Source: Alphaproteobacteria bacterium (lineage in GTDB: Bacteria > Pseudomonadota > Alphaproteobacteria > Micropepsales > Micropepsaceae). Taken from it: DNA of 55,303 nt. The translations under genes were made by a program, and so were the position numbers. Below, in pieces: positions 1 through 9,090 of the stretch. The stretch is taken from positions 1 through 55,303 of the forward strand of contig JADZAI010000075.1 of NCBI GenBank assembly GCA_020852655.1, in the 5' to 3' direction. Each line of letters starts with the position of its first letter. Position 1 is the stretch's first letter. The notes below the pieces were generated by a model that was not told the origin of the DNA, searched no databases, and saw nothing but the letters and a program-made list of their open reading frames with translations.

Positions 1-123
1 AAAAGACTGCGAGCGTCACGCCCGAAAAACCGTCGCCTTCATCCGCCTCGCCATGATCCGCATCATGCTCAAACGCCTCGCCTCAAACCCCTCCCCTTGA
101 ATCACAACTTTCCGGTCGGGCTC
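1..123 (+). mobile_element. IS5-family (IS1031-like) insertion sequence, right end only
   Basis: This is the right end of an insertion sequence whose body lies left of the window. It holds the last codons of a transposase and then a terminal inverted repeat at 104-123, which reads GAGCCCGACCGGAAAGTTGT on the minus strand. The left end of a similar element at 55181-55200 reads GAGCCTGACCGGAAAGATGT, 18 of 20 identical. The three host bases after the element are TTA (124-126), which fits the TNA target triplet known for the IS1031 subgroup of IS5. Subgroup assignment is inference from the ends and the transposase tail. Confidence 0.75.
2..100 (+). CDS. IS5-family transposase, C-terminal fragment
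   Basis: The open frame enters from the window edge and stops with TGA at 98-100, giving 32 residues ending in RLAMIRIMLKRLASNPSP. The pattern 'KD-E....-T..AFIRLA-IRIML+RL' is typical of the extreme C-terminus of IS5-family DDE transposases. The catalytic residues lie outside the window, so activity cannot be judged. The frame stops 23 bases before the outer tip of the element, as expected for a compact IS. Confidence 0.65.
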   Translation, partial: KDCERHARKTVAFIRLAMIRIMLKRLASNPSP

Positions 124-286
124 TTAGGGGCTTCCGCAAACCACCGCTGCGGGCGAGGTCGGGCAGGGCATCGAGTGCGCGTTGCGCGGTGCTGTAACGT
201 TCGATCAGGCTGGCGAACGTGCTCGGGCCGATGCCCTCGCTGCGGGCCAGGCGAAGTGTTGCAATGCGCTCGGCGTCAGACGTCAT
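83..286 (-). pseudogene. dprA: DNA processing protein DprA, truncated by IS insertion
   Basis: Only the N-terminus of DprA (Smf) remains: ATG at 284-286 followed by the SAM-like segment with LRLARSEGIGPSTFASLIER and ALPDLARSGG. DprA loads RecA on single-stranded DNA during natural transformation. Host sequence runs from 286 to 124 (about 54 codons). After that the frame reads into the insertion sequence and stops at 83, giving a 67-residue chimera with no Rossmann-fold domain, against roughly 360-380 residues in intact family members. The start overlaps the plsY stop by four bases (ATGA), so it was the next gene of the same operon. It is almost certainly non-functional unless the remainder is expressed separately beyond the element. 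Confidence 0.75.
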
Positions 287-951
287 GCGGCCTTCTTCTG
301 GCCAATCCGGGGCTCGGTCCCGTTCAGCAGGCGCATGATGTTGGACCAGTGCGACCAGATCACCATCAGCGCGAAGAACACGGCGACAAAGGCGACGATC
401 CGGTCACCGAACGCAAAGGCCGCGATCGGCGCCGAAAACACGGCGATCAGCGCGCCGAGCGATGAGTAGCGCGTCAGAAACGCCGTCAGCAGCCACGCCG
501 CCGCGGCGACAAGGCCAGTCGGCCAATGGAGGGCGAGGACCGTCCCGAAGAAGGTCGCGATGCCTTTGCCGCCCTTGAAGCCGAGGCCGACGGGGAAGAT
601 GTGGCCGACGAAGGCGCCGAGGGCGGCGAGGGCCATCAGGACTTCGCCGCCCCAGTATTGCGGCAGGCCCAGCCAGCGCAGGTAGACGCCGCTGGCGACG
701 AAGGCCGCGACGGCGCCCTTGCCGGCGTCGCAGACGAGCGTCAGCAGCGCGATGCGCCTGTTGCCGGTGCGCAGGACGTTGGTGGCGCCGATGTTGCCGG
801 AGCCGTAGCTGCGGATGTCGCCGAGGCCGGCGTTGCGGGTGAAGATGACGCCGAAGGGGATGGCGCCTAGCGAGTAGCCGACGACGAAGGCGCCGAAGAC
901 CCACGGCCACGCCGCGCCCCAATCGATGCCGCTGAAGCTGCTGATGATCAT
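283..951 (-). CDS. plsY: Acyl-phosphate:glycerol-3-phosphate acyltransferase PlsY
   Basis: PlsY is an inner-membrane enzyme that transfers an acyl group from acyl-phosphate to glycerol-3-phosphate, the first step of phospholipid synthesis. The 222-residue product has several membrane segments and the family motifs: SGNIGATN at 51-58, DAGKG at 75-79, GHIFPV at 116-121 and FKGGKGIATFFG at 125-136. The ATG at 949-951 is chosen because it forms an ATGA overlap with the stop of the upstream pyrC' gene and matches the normal family length; the frame is open further upstream but only as a shadow of pyrC'. The operon continues into dprA, also by a four-base overlap. Confidence 0.93.
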   Translation of the reverse strand: MIISSFSGIDWGAAWPWVFGAFVVGYSLGAIPFGVIFTRNAGLGDIRSYGSGNIGATNVLRTGNRRIALLTLVCDAGKGAVAAFVASGVYLRWLGLPQYWGGEVLMALAALGAFVGHIFPVGLGFKGGKGIATFFGTVLALHWPTGLVAAAAWLLTAFLTRYSSLGALIAVFSAPIAAFAFGDRIVAFVAVFFALMVIWSHWSNIMRLLNGTEPRIGQKKAA

Positions 952-2237
952 GACGCGGCCTCGAAGACCTTCCGCCCGCCGACATAGGTGCGCCAGACCT
1001 GGCCCTGGAAGCTGAGGCCTTCGAACGGCGTATTCTTCGAGCGCGACAGCAGGTCTTCGCGGCGAATGGTGCGCGCGGTGCCGGGATCGAAGATGCACAG
1101 ATCGCCCGGCGCGCCCTTGGCGAGCGTGCCGCTGCCGTCGCTGAAGCGGAGAATGCGGGCCGGATCGCTGGTCACCTTGGCCAGGGCCTGCGCCAGATTC
1201 ATGTCGCCGCTGTGAAACGGCATCAGCGCTACCGGCAGCAGCGTCTCGAGGCCGGCACCGCCGAAGGCCGACTGGGCGAAGGGCTGGCGCTTGGTGTCGG
1301 GCGCCTGCGGGTCGTGGCTGGAGACGATGGCGTCGATAGTGCCGCTGATGACGCCTTCCAGCATCGCCTGCCGGTCGGCGTCGCTGCGCAGCGGCGGCGA
1401 CAGCTTGCGGAAGGTCAGGTAGGTGCCGATGTCGAGCTCGTTCAGCGCGAGATGCGCAGCCGAGACGGCGCAGGTGATCTTCGTGCCGCGCTTCTTGGCG
1501 GCTGCGATGAGGTCGAGGCTCGCCCGCGTCGAGATTTGCGCGATATGCAGGCGGGCGCCGGTGAGTTCGGCGAGGCGGATGTCGCGCTCGACGATGATCG
1601 CCTCCGCCGCCGCCGGGATGCCGGGGAGGCCGAGGCGCGTGGCGGTTTCGCCTTCGTTCATCGCGCCGCCCTCGGCGAGATAGGGGTCCTCGCAGTGTAC
1701 GGCGACTACGAGGTCGAATGTCGCGGCGTAGGACAAGGCGCGGCGCATGACGCGCGTGTTCTTGAGCGTGCGGTTGCCGTCGGTGAAGGCAACGGCGCCG
1801 GCGTCGGCCAGCAGCGCCATCTCCGACATCGTCTCGCCCTTCAGCCCATGCGTCAGTGCCGCCATCGGGCGGACGCGGACGTCGCAGCGGGCGCGTGCGA
1901 CATACTCGACGAGGGCGGGGTCATCGAGCGCCGGATCGGTATCGGGCTGGAGGACGATGGTGGTGACGCCGCCGGCGGCGGCGGCACGGCCGGCACTGGC
2001 GATGGTCTCGCGGTGCTCGTTGCCGGGCTCGCCGGTCGACACTTTGAGGTCGATGAGGCCGGGGCAGAGGACACGGCCTTCGCAGTCGACGATGTCGTAG
2101 GCGCCGCCGGCCGGATCGTTGAAGGGCAGGGGGCCGGTGTCGACGATACGCCCGTCCTGGACGAGGACGGCGCCGAGTTCGTCGGTGTTGCTGGCGGGGT
2201 CGACGATCCGCGCGTTGAGGAAGGCGATGCGGCTCAT
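948..2237 (-). CDS. pyrC: Dihydroorotase-like protein PyrC' (probably non-catalytic)
   Basis: A 429-residue member of the dihydroorotase/amidohydrolase family, in the usual place just after pyrB. In active enzymes the first motif reads D-x-H-x-H-x-R-E-P-G; here residues 63-72 are [10 protein letters not shown], so both metal-binding His and the substrate Arg are lost (Lys65, Ser67, Gly69). Known PyrC' or 'PyrX' proteins lack these ligands and act as structural partners of PyrB while another gene supplies dihydroorotase activity. A structural role in an aspartate transcarbamoylase complex is therefore more likely than catalysis. ATG at 2235-2237 gives an ATGA overlap with pyrB; an in-frame GTG at 2243 lies inside pyrB and is less likely. 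Confidence 0.85.
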   Translation of the reverse strand: MSRIAFLNARIVDPASNTDELGAVLVQDGRIVDTGPLPFNDPAGGAYDIVDCEGRVLCPGLIDLKVSTGEPGNEHRETIASAGRAAAAGGVTTIVLQPDTDPALDDPALVEYVARARCDVRVRPMAALTHGLKGETMSEMALLADAGAVAFTDGNRTLKNTRVMRRALSYAATFDLVVAVHCEDPYLAEGGAMNEGETATRLGLPGIPAAAEAIIVERDIRLAELTGARLHIAQISTRASLDLIAAAKKRGTKITCAVSAAHLALNELDIGTYLTFRKLSPPLRSDADRQAMLEGVISGTIDAIVSSHDPQAPDTKRQPFAQSAFGGAGLETLLPVALMPFHSGDMNLAQALAKVTSDPARILRFSDGSGTLAKGAPGDLCIFDPGTARTIRREDLLSRSKNTPFEGLSFQGQVWRTYVGGRKVFEAAS

Positions 2238-3199
2238 ACCCACATGGCCTTCCTGGTGTTGGCGAGGTTCCGGCTGAGCGCGTCCAGAACCGCCATGCGG
2301 ACGGCGACGCCCATCTCGACCTGTTCCTGGATCAGGCTCCGCTCGACGTCATCGGCGACGGCGCTGTCGATCTCGATGCCGCGATTCATCGGGCCTGGAT
2401 GCATGACGAACGCGCCGGGCCTGGCGAGGGCGAGCTTGTCGCTGTCGAGGCCGTAGACCTTGTAGAACTCGCGCGTCGACGGCAGGAACGACCCGGCCAT
2501 GCGTTCGAGCTGAAGACGCAGCATCATGACGACGTCGGCGTCCTTGAGGCCGGTCTCCATGCGGTGATGGATCTCCGGCCCCAGCCGGTCCGCACCCGAC
2601 GGCAGCAGCGTCCGCGGCGCCACGAGGCGGACGCGGGCGCCCATCTTCTGGAGCAGCGCGATATTCGAACGGGCGACGCGGCTGTGCAGGATGTCGCCGC
2701 AGATGGCGACCGTGAGGCCCTCGATCCGTCCGATCCGGCGGCGGATGGTCAAGGCGTCGAGCAGCGCCTGCGTCGGGTGTTCGTGGGCGCCGTCGCCGGC
2801 GTTGATGACGGCGCACGACACCTTTCGCGCCAGCAGCGATACCGCCCCTGAGTCCTGGTGGCGGACCACCAGCAGGTCGGGGTTCATGGCATTCAGCGTC
2901 ATCGCCGTGTCGATGAGCGTCTCGCCCTTCTTCACCGACGACGACCCCACCGACATGTTCATCACGTCGGCGCCAAGCCGCTTGCCGGCGAGTTCGAAGG
3001 AACTTTGCGTCCGCGTCGAGGACTCGAAGAAGAGGTTGATCAGCGTACGGCCGCGCAGCGTGTCGCGCTTCTTGGCGACCTCGCGGTTGAGGGCAACGTA
3101 GTCGTCGGCGAGGCCTAGCAATGTCTCTATCTGAGTCCGGTCGATGTCCTCGATGGCGAGGAGGTGACGGGTCGACAGGATCGGACCGGCTTGCGGCAT
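2234..3199 (-). CDS. pyrB: Aspartate carbamoyltransferase catalytic subunit
   Basis: PyrB joins carbamoyl phosphate and L-aspartate in the cytosol, the committed step of pyrimidine synthesis. The 321-residue protein shows the carbamoyl-phosphate loop [13 protein letters not shown] at 57-69, the SSSVKKGE loop near 87-93, HPTQALLD at 141-148 and HPGPMNRG at 267-274. ATG at 3197-3199 is preferred to a TTG at 3235, since the longer form only adds a proline-rich leader. The next gene, pyrC', overlaps by ATGA, which suggests tight stoichiometry. No pyrI regulatory subunit is present. Confidence 0.94.
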   Translation of the reverse strand: MPQAGPILSTRHLLAIEDIDRTQIETLLGLADDYVALNREVAKKRDTLRGRTLINLFFESSTRTQSSFELAGKRLGADVMNMSVGSSSVKKGETLIDTAMTLNAMNPDLLVVRHQDSGAVSLLARKVSCAVINAGDGAHEHPTQALLDALTIRRRIGRIEGLTVAICGDILHSRVARSNIALLQKMGARVRLVAPRTLLPSGADRLGPEIHHRMETGLKDADVVMMLRLQLERMAGSFLPSTREFYKVYGLDSDKLALARPGAFVMHPGPMNRGIEIDSAVADDVERSLIQEQVEMGVAVRMAVLDALSRNLANTRKAMWV

Positions 3200-3242
3200 G
3201 TCGCGGCTTATAGGGGCGGGTTCCGGGCTTGCCAAGGAAGGT

Positions 3243-4157
3243 TCAACCGAGCAGGGCGATGGCGAGGGGTACAGTGGCGACCGAGACCAGCGTCAGGGCC
3301 GTTATCAGTGTCGCCATCAGCTTGGCGTCGCCGCCGAGTTGCCGGGCGAGGATATAGGCCGAGCTGGCGGATGGCACTGAGCCGCAGACGATGGCGACGA
3401 GGCGGGCGTCGCCGGTGACGCCGAGCACCATGCAGGCGGCCGCCATCAGCAGCGGCATCACCAGCAGCTTCAGCCCAATCGTGACGCCCATGGTGAGCCC
3501 GGAGGCGCGCAGATGCGCGAAGTCGAGGGCGGCCCCGACGGCAAGCAGGCCCAGGGCGATGGTGGAATCGCCCATCGTCTTCAGCGTCCGCAGCAGGAAG
3601 TCCGGCACCGGGATGCCAAGACCCACGACCAACAGGGCAGCCAGGCAGGCAATGATGAGCGGGTTGGCGATCAGGGCGCGGATGACGGCCGCGCCGGCAG
3701 CCGGCGTGTCGCCGGCGTAGCGGGTGATCACCCAGACACTCAGCAGGTTGACCGCCGGCACCATGGTCGCGAAGGCAACGGCGGCGAGGGCGACGCCGCG
3801 CGGCCCGAGCAGCGCGGCAACGACGCCAAGCGCGACATAGGAGTTCCAGCGGATGGCGCCCTGGAAGATGCTGGAGAAGGCGGCGCCGCTGACCGGCAGG
3901 GCACGGCGGATCGCGAGCAGGATCGCCGCCATCGCTGTGATCCCCAACAGGAATGCGCCGGAGAGCCGCAAAGCTTCATCGTGGTCCAGCTTGGCCGTGA
4001 CGATCGTCTGGAACAGCAGCGGCGGGAACAGCACGAAATAGACGAGCCGTTCGAGCGGCGCCCACAGTGCATCGCCCGGGAAGGACGCCCTGCGCAGCAG
4101 GACGCCCAGCACGATCAGCAGGAAGACCGGGAGGAGGCTGAGCCCAATCGCCAGCAT
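3243..4157 (-). CDS. AEC-family (auxin efflux carrier-like) permease
   Basis: A 304-residue hydrophobic protein with about ten membrane segments and the two-half layout of the AEC (Mem_trans) family, which moves small carboxylates such as malate or malonate in bacteria. Recognisable pieces include the N-terminal LLRRASFPG and [12 protein letters not shown], the internal [10 protein letters not shown], and the C-terminal [18 protein letters not shown]. The substrate cannot be predicted. ATG at 4155-4157 lies three bases after the stop of the upstream MFS gene, so the two are almost certainly co-transcribed. It is one of three transporters sitting in an otherwise conserved ruvX-pyrB-pyrC-plsY-dprA cluster. 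Confidence 0.82.
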   Translation of the reverse strand: MLAIGLSLLPVFLLIVLGVLLRRASFPGDALWAPLERLVYFVLFPPLLFQTIVTAKLDHDEALRLSGAFLLGITAMAAILLAIRRALPVSGAAFSSIFQGAIRWNSYVALGVVAALLGPRGVALAAVAFATMVPAVNLLSVWVITRYAGDTPAAGAAVIRALIANPLIIACLAALLVVGLGIPVPDFLLRTLKTMGDSTIALGLLAVGAALDFAHLRASGLTMGVTIGLKLLVMPLLMAAACMVLGVTGDARLVAIVCGSVPSASSAYILARQLGGDAKLMATLITALTLVSVATVPLAIALLG

Positions 4158-4160
4158 GGC

Positions 4161-5459
4161 TCAGTGCTTGCGTTCGCCCTCGGCCGCGATCTCCTCCAGC
4201 GTCTTGCCGGCGGTCTCCGGGATGGTGAGCCAGGCAATGATCGTTGCGATGAAGATCGCGGGCAGCAGCACAGCTATCGCCTTGGCGTGCCCACCAAGCG
4301 GTCCGTAGAGGAACGTCACCGTCAGCAAGGCGGCGCCGCCAAAGATGATATTCGTCGCCAGGCGGGCGCCGGACGCGGTGGAGCGCTGCTCCGTCGGGAA
4401 CAGCTCGGCGCTCCAGGCCCCCATCACCACCTCCATGGCGAAGAAGGCGAAAACGCCGAAGGCCCACATGAAGGCGACCAGATAGAGATTGTGTGAGCCG
4501 AGATAGAGAACGGACATCGTCAGCGCGTAACCGACCGAGGCAACCACGAAGACAGGTTTGCGGCCGTAGCTGTCGGACAGCCGCCCGGCGATGAAGTTGC
4601 CGACGAGGCCAAACAGTCCGCCGCCGACGAAGATGAGCGTCACGGTCCCCGGCGAAAGCCCGAGGTCGGCCTGAAGGAAGGTCTGCATGAGGACACTTGC
4701 CGAACTGATGCCGAAGGCAAGCGGCGCCGTGACCCCCAGAAGCGCAAAGAAGCGGCGGCCGTGCTCGCCGGTCAGCGACCGAAAGCGGGTCCATGCGCCT
4801 TGCACGCTGTGCTGCGCGCCTGGATCGGCGGTGTGGGCCTTCAACTCGGCGAAGCGCCGGGTTTCGGGCATCTTCCGCCAGAGATAGGCGATGATGAAAA
4901 TGGGGACCGCGCCGATGACATAGAGCGCGCGCCACCCATAGGGCAAGAACTCGATCCCCGCGAAGATGATGCCGGACAGGCCCGCGCCGACCGCGGCCGA
5001 AGCGGCAAGCAGGCCGAGCGCCCAGCCGCGCGCCCGGTCGTTGATCTCCTCGGCGATGACGACGATCGAGATCATGTCCTGGGCGTAGCCGAACATGCGG
5101 ACCGATGCCTGAAGCAGAACGAACTGGCTTTCGCTTTGGGCAAATGCCGTGGCCAGCGTCGTGATCGCGGAGCCGATGATCGTCACCATCAGGACGGCCC
5201 GTCGCCCGAACCGGTCCGCTGACATGGCGAGCGGAAAGGCGAGCAGGACGCCGATGCGCGCCCACATGACGATTTCGGCCTCGTTGCCCATCGTCACGCC
5301 GAAGGTTTTCGAAACCGGCACGAGCACGAAGCCCATGAGCGCGATGTCGTAGCCGGCGACCAGCCATGCGCAGCAGACCAGTGCGAGCACCTTGACCTGC
5401 GAGGCCGGGATCGGAGCGGGCGGCTTCAGGGAAAATCCGCCGGCGTGGCCGCCTGCCAT
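4161..5459 (-). CDS. MFS transporter, copy 1
   Basis: A 432-residue major facilitator superfamily protein with twelve predicted membrane segments. The first segment carries GYD (typical of sugar/organic-acid:H+ symporters), loop 2-3 has the motif-A element ADRFGRRAV, loop 4-5 has AEEINDRARGW, and the second half repeats the motif as GRLSDSYGRKP. The C-terminus PETAGKTLEEIAAEGE resembles sugar/aromatic-acid porters. Substrate unknown. The ATG at 5457-5459 follows ruvX's stop by three bases. It is clearly paralogous to the MFS gene on the other side of ruvX, sharing for example YVIGAVP and PETRRF at matching positions. Confidence 0.85.
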   Translation of the reverse strand: MAGGHAGGFSLKPPAPIPASQVKVLALVCCAWLVAGYDIALMGFVLVPVSKTFGVTMGNEAEIVMWARIGVLLAFPLAMSADRFGRRAVLMVTIIGSAITTLATAFAQSESQFVLLQASVRMFGYAQDMISIVVIAEEINDRARGWALGLLAASAAVGAGLSGIIFAGIEFLPYGWRALYVIGAVPIFIIAYLWRKMPETRRFAELKAHTADPGAQHSVQGAWTRFRSLTGEHGRRFFALLGVTAPLAFGISSASVLMQTFLQADLGLSPGTVTLIFVGGGLFGLVGNFIAGRLSDSYGRKPVFVVASVGYALTMSVLYLGSHNLYLVAFMWAFGVFAFFAMEVVMGAWSAELFPTEQRSTASGARLATNIIFGGAALLTVTFLYGPLGGHAKAIAVLLPAIFIATIIAWLTIPETAGKTLEEIAAEGERKH

Positions 5460-5462
5460 GTC

Positions 5463-5939
5463 TTAGCTCCGTGTCAGGATACGGAGGCGGTCCAGCGCCC
5501 CCTGGAGGATGTAGGCCGCCGCCATCTTGTCCACGACTTCCGCCCTTCGCCGGCGTGAGGCGTCGGCTTCAAGCAAGGTCCGCGTGACGGCGGCCGTCGA
5601 CAATCGCTCATCCCAGAGGACGATGGGAAGAGGGTTCAGGGCACCGATGTTGCGGGCGAAGGCGCGGGCGGACTGCGCCGAGGGGCCTTCGCTGCCGTCC
5701 ATGTTGAGCGGCAGTCCGATGACGAGGGCGGCCGGGCGCTCCTTTTCGATCAGCGCGATGAGGGGGGCGACCGTCTTTCCGAAGGTTTTGGCGCGCGGCA
5801 GGCCCTGAAGCGGCGAAGCGATCTGCCGGTTAATGTCGGAGATCGCAACGCCGATGGTCTTTGACCCAAGGTCAAGGCCGAGCAAGGGTCCGCGCGCAGG
5901 CAATAGCGCCGCGAGGTCGGACAGGTCGATGGTCGCCAT
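5463..5939 (-). CDS. ruvX: RuvX/YqgF family nuclease (putative Holliday-junction resolvase / rRNA maturation)
   Basis: A 158-residue RNase-H-fold protein. The motifs are [15 protein letters not shown] at 21-35 with the catalytic Asp23, [11 protein letters not shown] at 75-85, WDERLST at 109-115 and an acidic residue at Asp137. The family was first proposed as a Holliday-junction resolvase and is also linked to 16S rRNA 5'-end processing. Its ATG overlaps the stop of the upstream MFS gene by one base (TGATG), so it is translated from the same message. In related genomes ruvX sits between gatCAB and pyrB, as here apart from the inserted transporters. Confidence 0.92.
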   Translation of the reverse strand: MATIDLSDLAALLPARGPLLGLDLGSKTIGVAISDINRQIASPLQGLPRAKTFGKTVAPLIALIEKERPAALVIGLPLNMDGSEGPSAQSARAFARNIGALNPLPIVLWDERLSTAAVTRTLLEADASRRRRAEVVDKMAAAYILQGALDRLRILTRS

Positions 5940-7228
5940 CAGGCAGTTTCCGGGGTGATGTCTTCAAGGCGCCGGCCGGCAGTCTCGGGCAGCAGAAGGA
6001 CGCCCAGAATGGCCAGCGGCAGCGGCATGAGCAGAATCAGCACGGCGCCCGCAAAGCCGAATGGCTCGGTCAGCACCGTGCCATGCAGCAGAAGGCTCAC
6101 CGAACCGCCGACGATACCTCCGATATAGCGCAGTGCCGAAGCCGTCGCGCGATAGGCGGTGGGAAAGATCTCGGCCGTCACAGCCTCGTATTGGGTATTC
6201 ACGGTGAGCTGCGAGAAGATGCCGAAGAGTACGCCGACGACAATAAGCCAGACCGCTTCTGCGGCATACAGCGCGGCGAACCCGGCGGTTGCGAGAAGAA
6301 GGCCGGTCACCATCACCGGCCGGCGGCCGACCTTGTCGCTGACACGCCCGATGGCAATGCTCACGAGCAGGCCGAAGAGGCCGGTGCCGATATAGATGGC
6401 CGTGACCATCCACGGTGCAAACGCACGATCGGACTGGAGATATGTCGGCAGGAGGATGATCGCGGGGGCCGTGCCGAAGGCGAAGAGGAAGGCGATGCCC
6501 ATGATATGGGCGGCGCGAAACGGGTAGAGCCGCAGCAGCGTCGTGATGGGGCGCCACATGTCCCGGGCGCCCTGGCGCCTTTCGCGCGCAGCCCGCATCG
6601 CCTGAAAGCGCCGGGTCTCGGGCAACCCGCGCCGCATCCAGGCGAGGAGCAGAAGGGGCACCGCGCCGATGACATAGATTCCGCGCCAGCCATGGGGGAG
6701 AATGTCGACTGCGGCAAAGGTGAGAATGGCGACGCCGGCGCCGAGGGCCCCCAGCGCGGCGAGCACGCCGATGGCCCAGCCCCGGGAGCGCTCCTCGATT
6801 TCTTCGGCGATCACCACGATGCACAGCATGTCTTCGGCATAGGCGAAGACCCGGGTGACGAATTGCGCCGCGACGGCCGTCTCGAAGGTAGGGGCGAAGG
6901 CGGTCGCCAGCGTCCCGAGCGCCATGCCGGCCATGGTGAGGAGGAGCAGGGCTCTGCGGCCTATGACATCAGCGAGCAGGCAGAGGGCGAGGGCTCCGAA
7001 TACCCCCATGCGGAACAGCGCCACCGTGGGACCGGTAGCGGCGGTTTCCCGGCCGAACTCGGCGAGAAACTGTTTGGCGACCAGGCCGAAGATCTGGACG
7101 TCGTAGCCGCTCAGCAGCGATGCGACGCCGACCAGGCCAAGAACCCGCATGTTTCCGGCCGTAATCGGGAACGGCGGGCGCATGAAGGGCGGGGCATAGC
7201 GCCATGTGTAGAGGCGCTCCGCGGGCAT
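5939..7228 (-). CDS. MFS transporter, copy 2
   Basis: A 429-residue MFS protein with twelve membrane segments, homologous along its whole length to the copy at 4161-5459. It shows GYD in the first segment, [10 protein letters not shown] in loop 2-3, [14 protein letters not shown] in loop 4-5, [11 protein letters not shown] in the second half and [14 protein letters not shown] at the C-terminus. ATG at 7226-7228 (MPAERLYTW) is chosen because it puts about 25 residues before the first membrane segment; a longer frame would run antisense through gatC. It is the first gene of the minus-strand operon and faces gatC across a 93-base divergent promoter region. Confidence 0.82.
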   Translation of the reverse strand: MPAERLYTWRYAPPFMRPPFPITAGNMRVLGLVGVASLLSGYDVQIFGLVAKQFLAEFGRETAATGPTVALFRMGVFGALALCLLADVIGRRALLLLTMAGMALGTLATAFAPTFETAVAAQFVTRVFAYAEDMLCIVVIAEEIEERSRGWAIGVLAALGALGAGVAILTFAAVDILPHGWRGIYVIGAVPLLLLAWMRRGLPETRRFQAMRAARERRQGARDMWRPITTLLRLYPFRAAHIMGIAFLFAFGTAPAIILLPTYLQSDRAFAPWMVTAIYIGTGLFGLLVSIAIGRVSDKVGRRPVMVTGLLLATAGFAALYAAEAVWLIVVGVLFGIFSQLTVNTQYEAVTAEIFPTAYRATASALRYIGGIVGGSVSLLLHGTVLTEPFGFAGAVLILLMPLPLAILGVLLLPETAGRRLEDITPETA

Positions 7229-7321
7229 CGGTTGGATGGTCAAGGCCAGACTCGCCCCGCTTGAAAGCCTCGGGCCCGGTTGATAGCAGAGGCCAGAGCC
7301 CAAGAAAGCCAAGACCCTCAC

Positions 7322-7609
7322 ATGTCCGTTGATGAAAAGGTGGTGCGCCGGGTGGCGCGCCTTGCCCGTCTCGCGATTCCCGAAGAACGGCTGGCGCCGA
7401 TGGCAGCCGAGCTGAACGGCATCCTGCAATGGGTGGCCCAGCTCGATGAGCTGGATACGAATGACGTCGAGCCGATGACGAGCGTGCGGCCGATGCCGCT
7501 CCCGCGCCGGAAGGATGTCGTCACGGACGGCTTCTATGCCGAAGACATCGTGAAGAATGCCCCGCGCACCGAGGACAACTATTTTCTGGTGCCGAAGGTC
7601 GTGGAATAG
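7322..7609 (+). CDS. gatC: Asp/Glu-tRNA(Asn/Gln) amidotransferase subunit C
   Basis: A 95-residue GatC, the small chaperone-like subunit that wraps around GatA and links it to GatB in the enzyme that amidates misacylated Glu-tRNA(Gln) and Asp-tRNA(Asn). The family pattern is clear: [15 protein letters not shown] at the N-terminus, [17 protein letters not shown] in the middle, [17 protein letters not shown], and [16 protein letters not shown] at the end. ATG at 7322-7324 gives the usual length. It leads a gatC-gatA-gatB operon with a two-base gap to gatA. Confidence 0.95.
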   Translation: MSVDEKVVRRVARLARLAIPEERLAPMAAELNGILQWVAQLDELDTNDVEPMTSVRPMPLPRRKDVVTDGFYAEDIVKNAPRTEDNYFLVPKVVE

Positions 7610-7611
7610 CC

Positions 7612-9090
7612 ATGAGCGATCTCCTGAAGATGAGCCTCGTCGAAGCGCGCGACGGTTTGCGCGCCAAGGCATTCTCGTCGACCGAACTCACCAGGGCAGC
7701 GAGCGCGGCCATCGGACAGGCGCGCGCGCTGAACGCCTTCGTCGTGGAGACGCCGGACGTGGCGCTCGACATGGCGGCGGCGTCGGACGCGAAGCTGGCG
7801 CGCGGCGAGGGCGGGGCGCTCGAGGGCGTGCCGCTCGGCATCAAGGACCTGTTCTGTACGAAGGGTGTCCAGACGACGGCCGGCAGCCATATCCTCGAAG
7901 GCTTCAGGCCGCCCTATGAGTCGACGATCACGGCGAAGCTGTGGACGGCCGGCGGCGTGATGCTGGGCAAGCTGAACATGGACGAGTTCGCGATGGGCTC
8001 GTCGAACGAGACGAGCTATTTCGGCCCGGCGATCAATCCGTGGCGGCGCGGCAATTCCGAGACGAAGCTGGTGCCCGGCGGTTCGTCGGGCGGCTCGGCG
8101 GCGGCGGTGGCGGCGGATCTCTGTTTCGGCGCCACGGCAACCGACACCGGCGGCTCGATCCGCCAGCCGGCTTCGGTCACCGGCACGGTCGGCATCAAGC
8201 CAACCTATGGCCGATGCTCGCGCTGGGGCGTCGTCGCCTTCGCGTCGTCGCTCGACCAGGCCGGGCCGATGACGCGCAGCGTGAAGGACTGTGCCGTGAT
8301 GCTGCGCGAGATGTGCGGCTACGACCCGAAGGACTCGACCAGCGTCAATATCGAGGTGCCGGACTTCGAGAAGGCCTGCGACGGCGTCGTGAAGGGCATG
8401 CGCATCGGCGTGCCGCGCGAATACCGCATCGACGGCGTGCCGGAGGAAATCGACGCGCTCTGGGATCAGGGCATCGCATGGCTGAAGGAGGCGGGCGCCG
8501 AAATCGTCGACGTCAGCCTGCCGCACACCAAATATGCGCTGCCGGCCTATTACATCGTGGCGCCGGCGGAGGCCTCCTCCAACCTCGCGCGCTATGACGG
8601 GGTGAGATACGGCCTGCGCGTCGAGGGCAAGGACCTCACGGAGATGTACGAGAACACCCGGGCGGCGGGGTTCGGGCGCGAAGTGCAGCGGCGCATCCTG
8701 ATCGGCACCTATGTGCTGAGCGCAGGCTATTACGACGCCTACTACATCAAGGCGCAGAAGGTGCGCACGCTGATCGCCGAAGACTTCCGCAAGGCGTTCG
8801 AGAAGTGCGACGCGCTGCTGACGCCCGCGTCGCCGTCGCCGGCCTTCGGGATCGGCGAGAAGGCGAACGATCCCATCTCGATGTATCTGAACGACGTCTA
8901 CACCGTGACGGTGAACCTCGCGGGCCTGCCGGGTATCGCGGTGCCGGCGGGGATCAGCCGCGACGGACTGCCGCTGGGGCTGCAACTGATCGGGCGCGCC
9001 TTCGACGAGGAGACATTGTTCCGGGCGGGGGCGGCGATCGAGAAGGCGGCCGGCTTCACGGCACGGCCTCAGAAGTGGTGGACGGCATGA
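7612..9090 (+). CDS. gatA: Asp/Glu-tRNA(Asn/Gln) amidotransferase subunit A
   Basis: GatA is the glutaminase subunit that releases ammonia for the transamidation carried out on GatB. The 492-residue protein has the amidase signature with the full Ser-cisSer-Lys triad: Lys78 in GIKDLF, cis-Ser158 in [13 protein letters not shown] and nucleophile Ser182 in [11 protein letters not shown]. The C-terminal [11 protein letters not shown] and [15 protein letters not shown] are typical. Its presence implies that this organism makes Gln-tRNA and/or Asn-tRNA indirectly. The TGA stop overlaps the gatB ATG (ATGA at 9087-9090). Confidence 0.97.
   Translation: MSDLLKMSLVEARDGLRAKAFSSTELTRAASAAIGQARALNAFVVETPDVALDMAAASDAKLARGEGGALEGVPLGIKDLFCTKGVQTTAGSHILEGFRPPYESTITAKLWTAGGVMLGKLNMDEFAMGSSNETSYFGPAINPWRRGNSETKLVPGGSSGGSAAAVAADLCFGATATDTGGSIRQPASVTGTVGIKPTYGRCSRWGVVAFASSLDQAGPMTRSVKDCAVMLREMCGYDPKDSTSVNIEVPDFEKACDGVVKGMRIGVPREYRIDGVPEEIDALWDQGIAWLKEAGAEIVDVSLPHTKYALPAYYIVAPAEASSNLARYDGVRYGLRVEGKDLTEMYENTRAAGFGREVQRRILIGTYVLSAGYYDAYYIKAQKVRTLIAEDFRKAFEKCDALLTPASPSPAFGIGEKANDPISMYLNDVYTVTVNLAGLPGIAVPAGISRDGLPLGLQLIGRAFDEETLFRAGAAIEKAAGFTARPQKWWTA

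Noticed and set aside
7261..7287. TTGAAA/GATAGC as a gatC promoter
   Set aside because: Spacing of 15 and a poor -10 make it no better than chance in this divergent region, though some promoter must be here.
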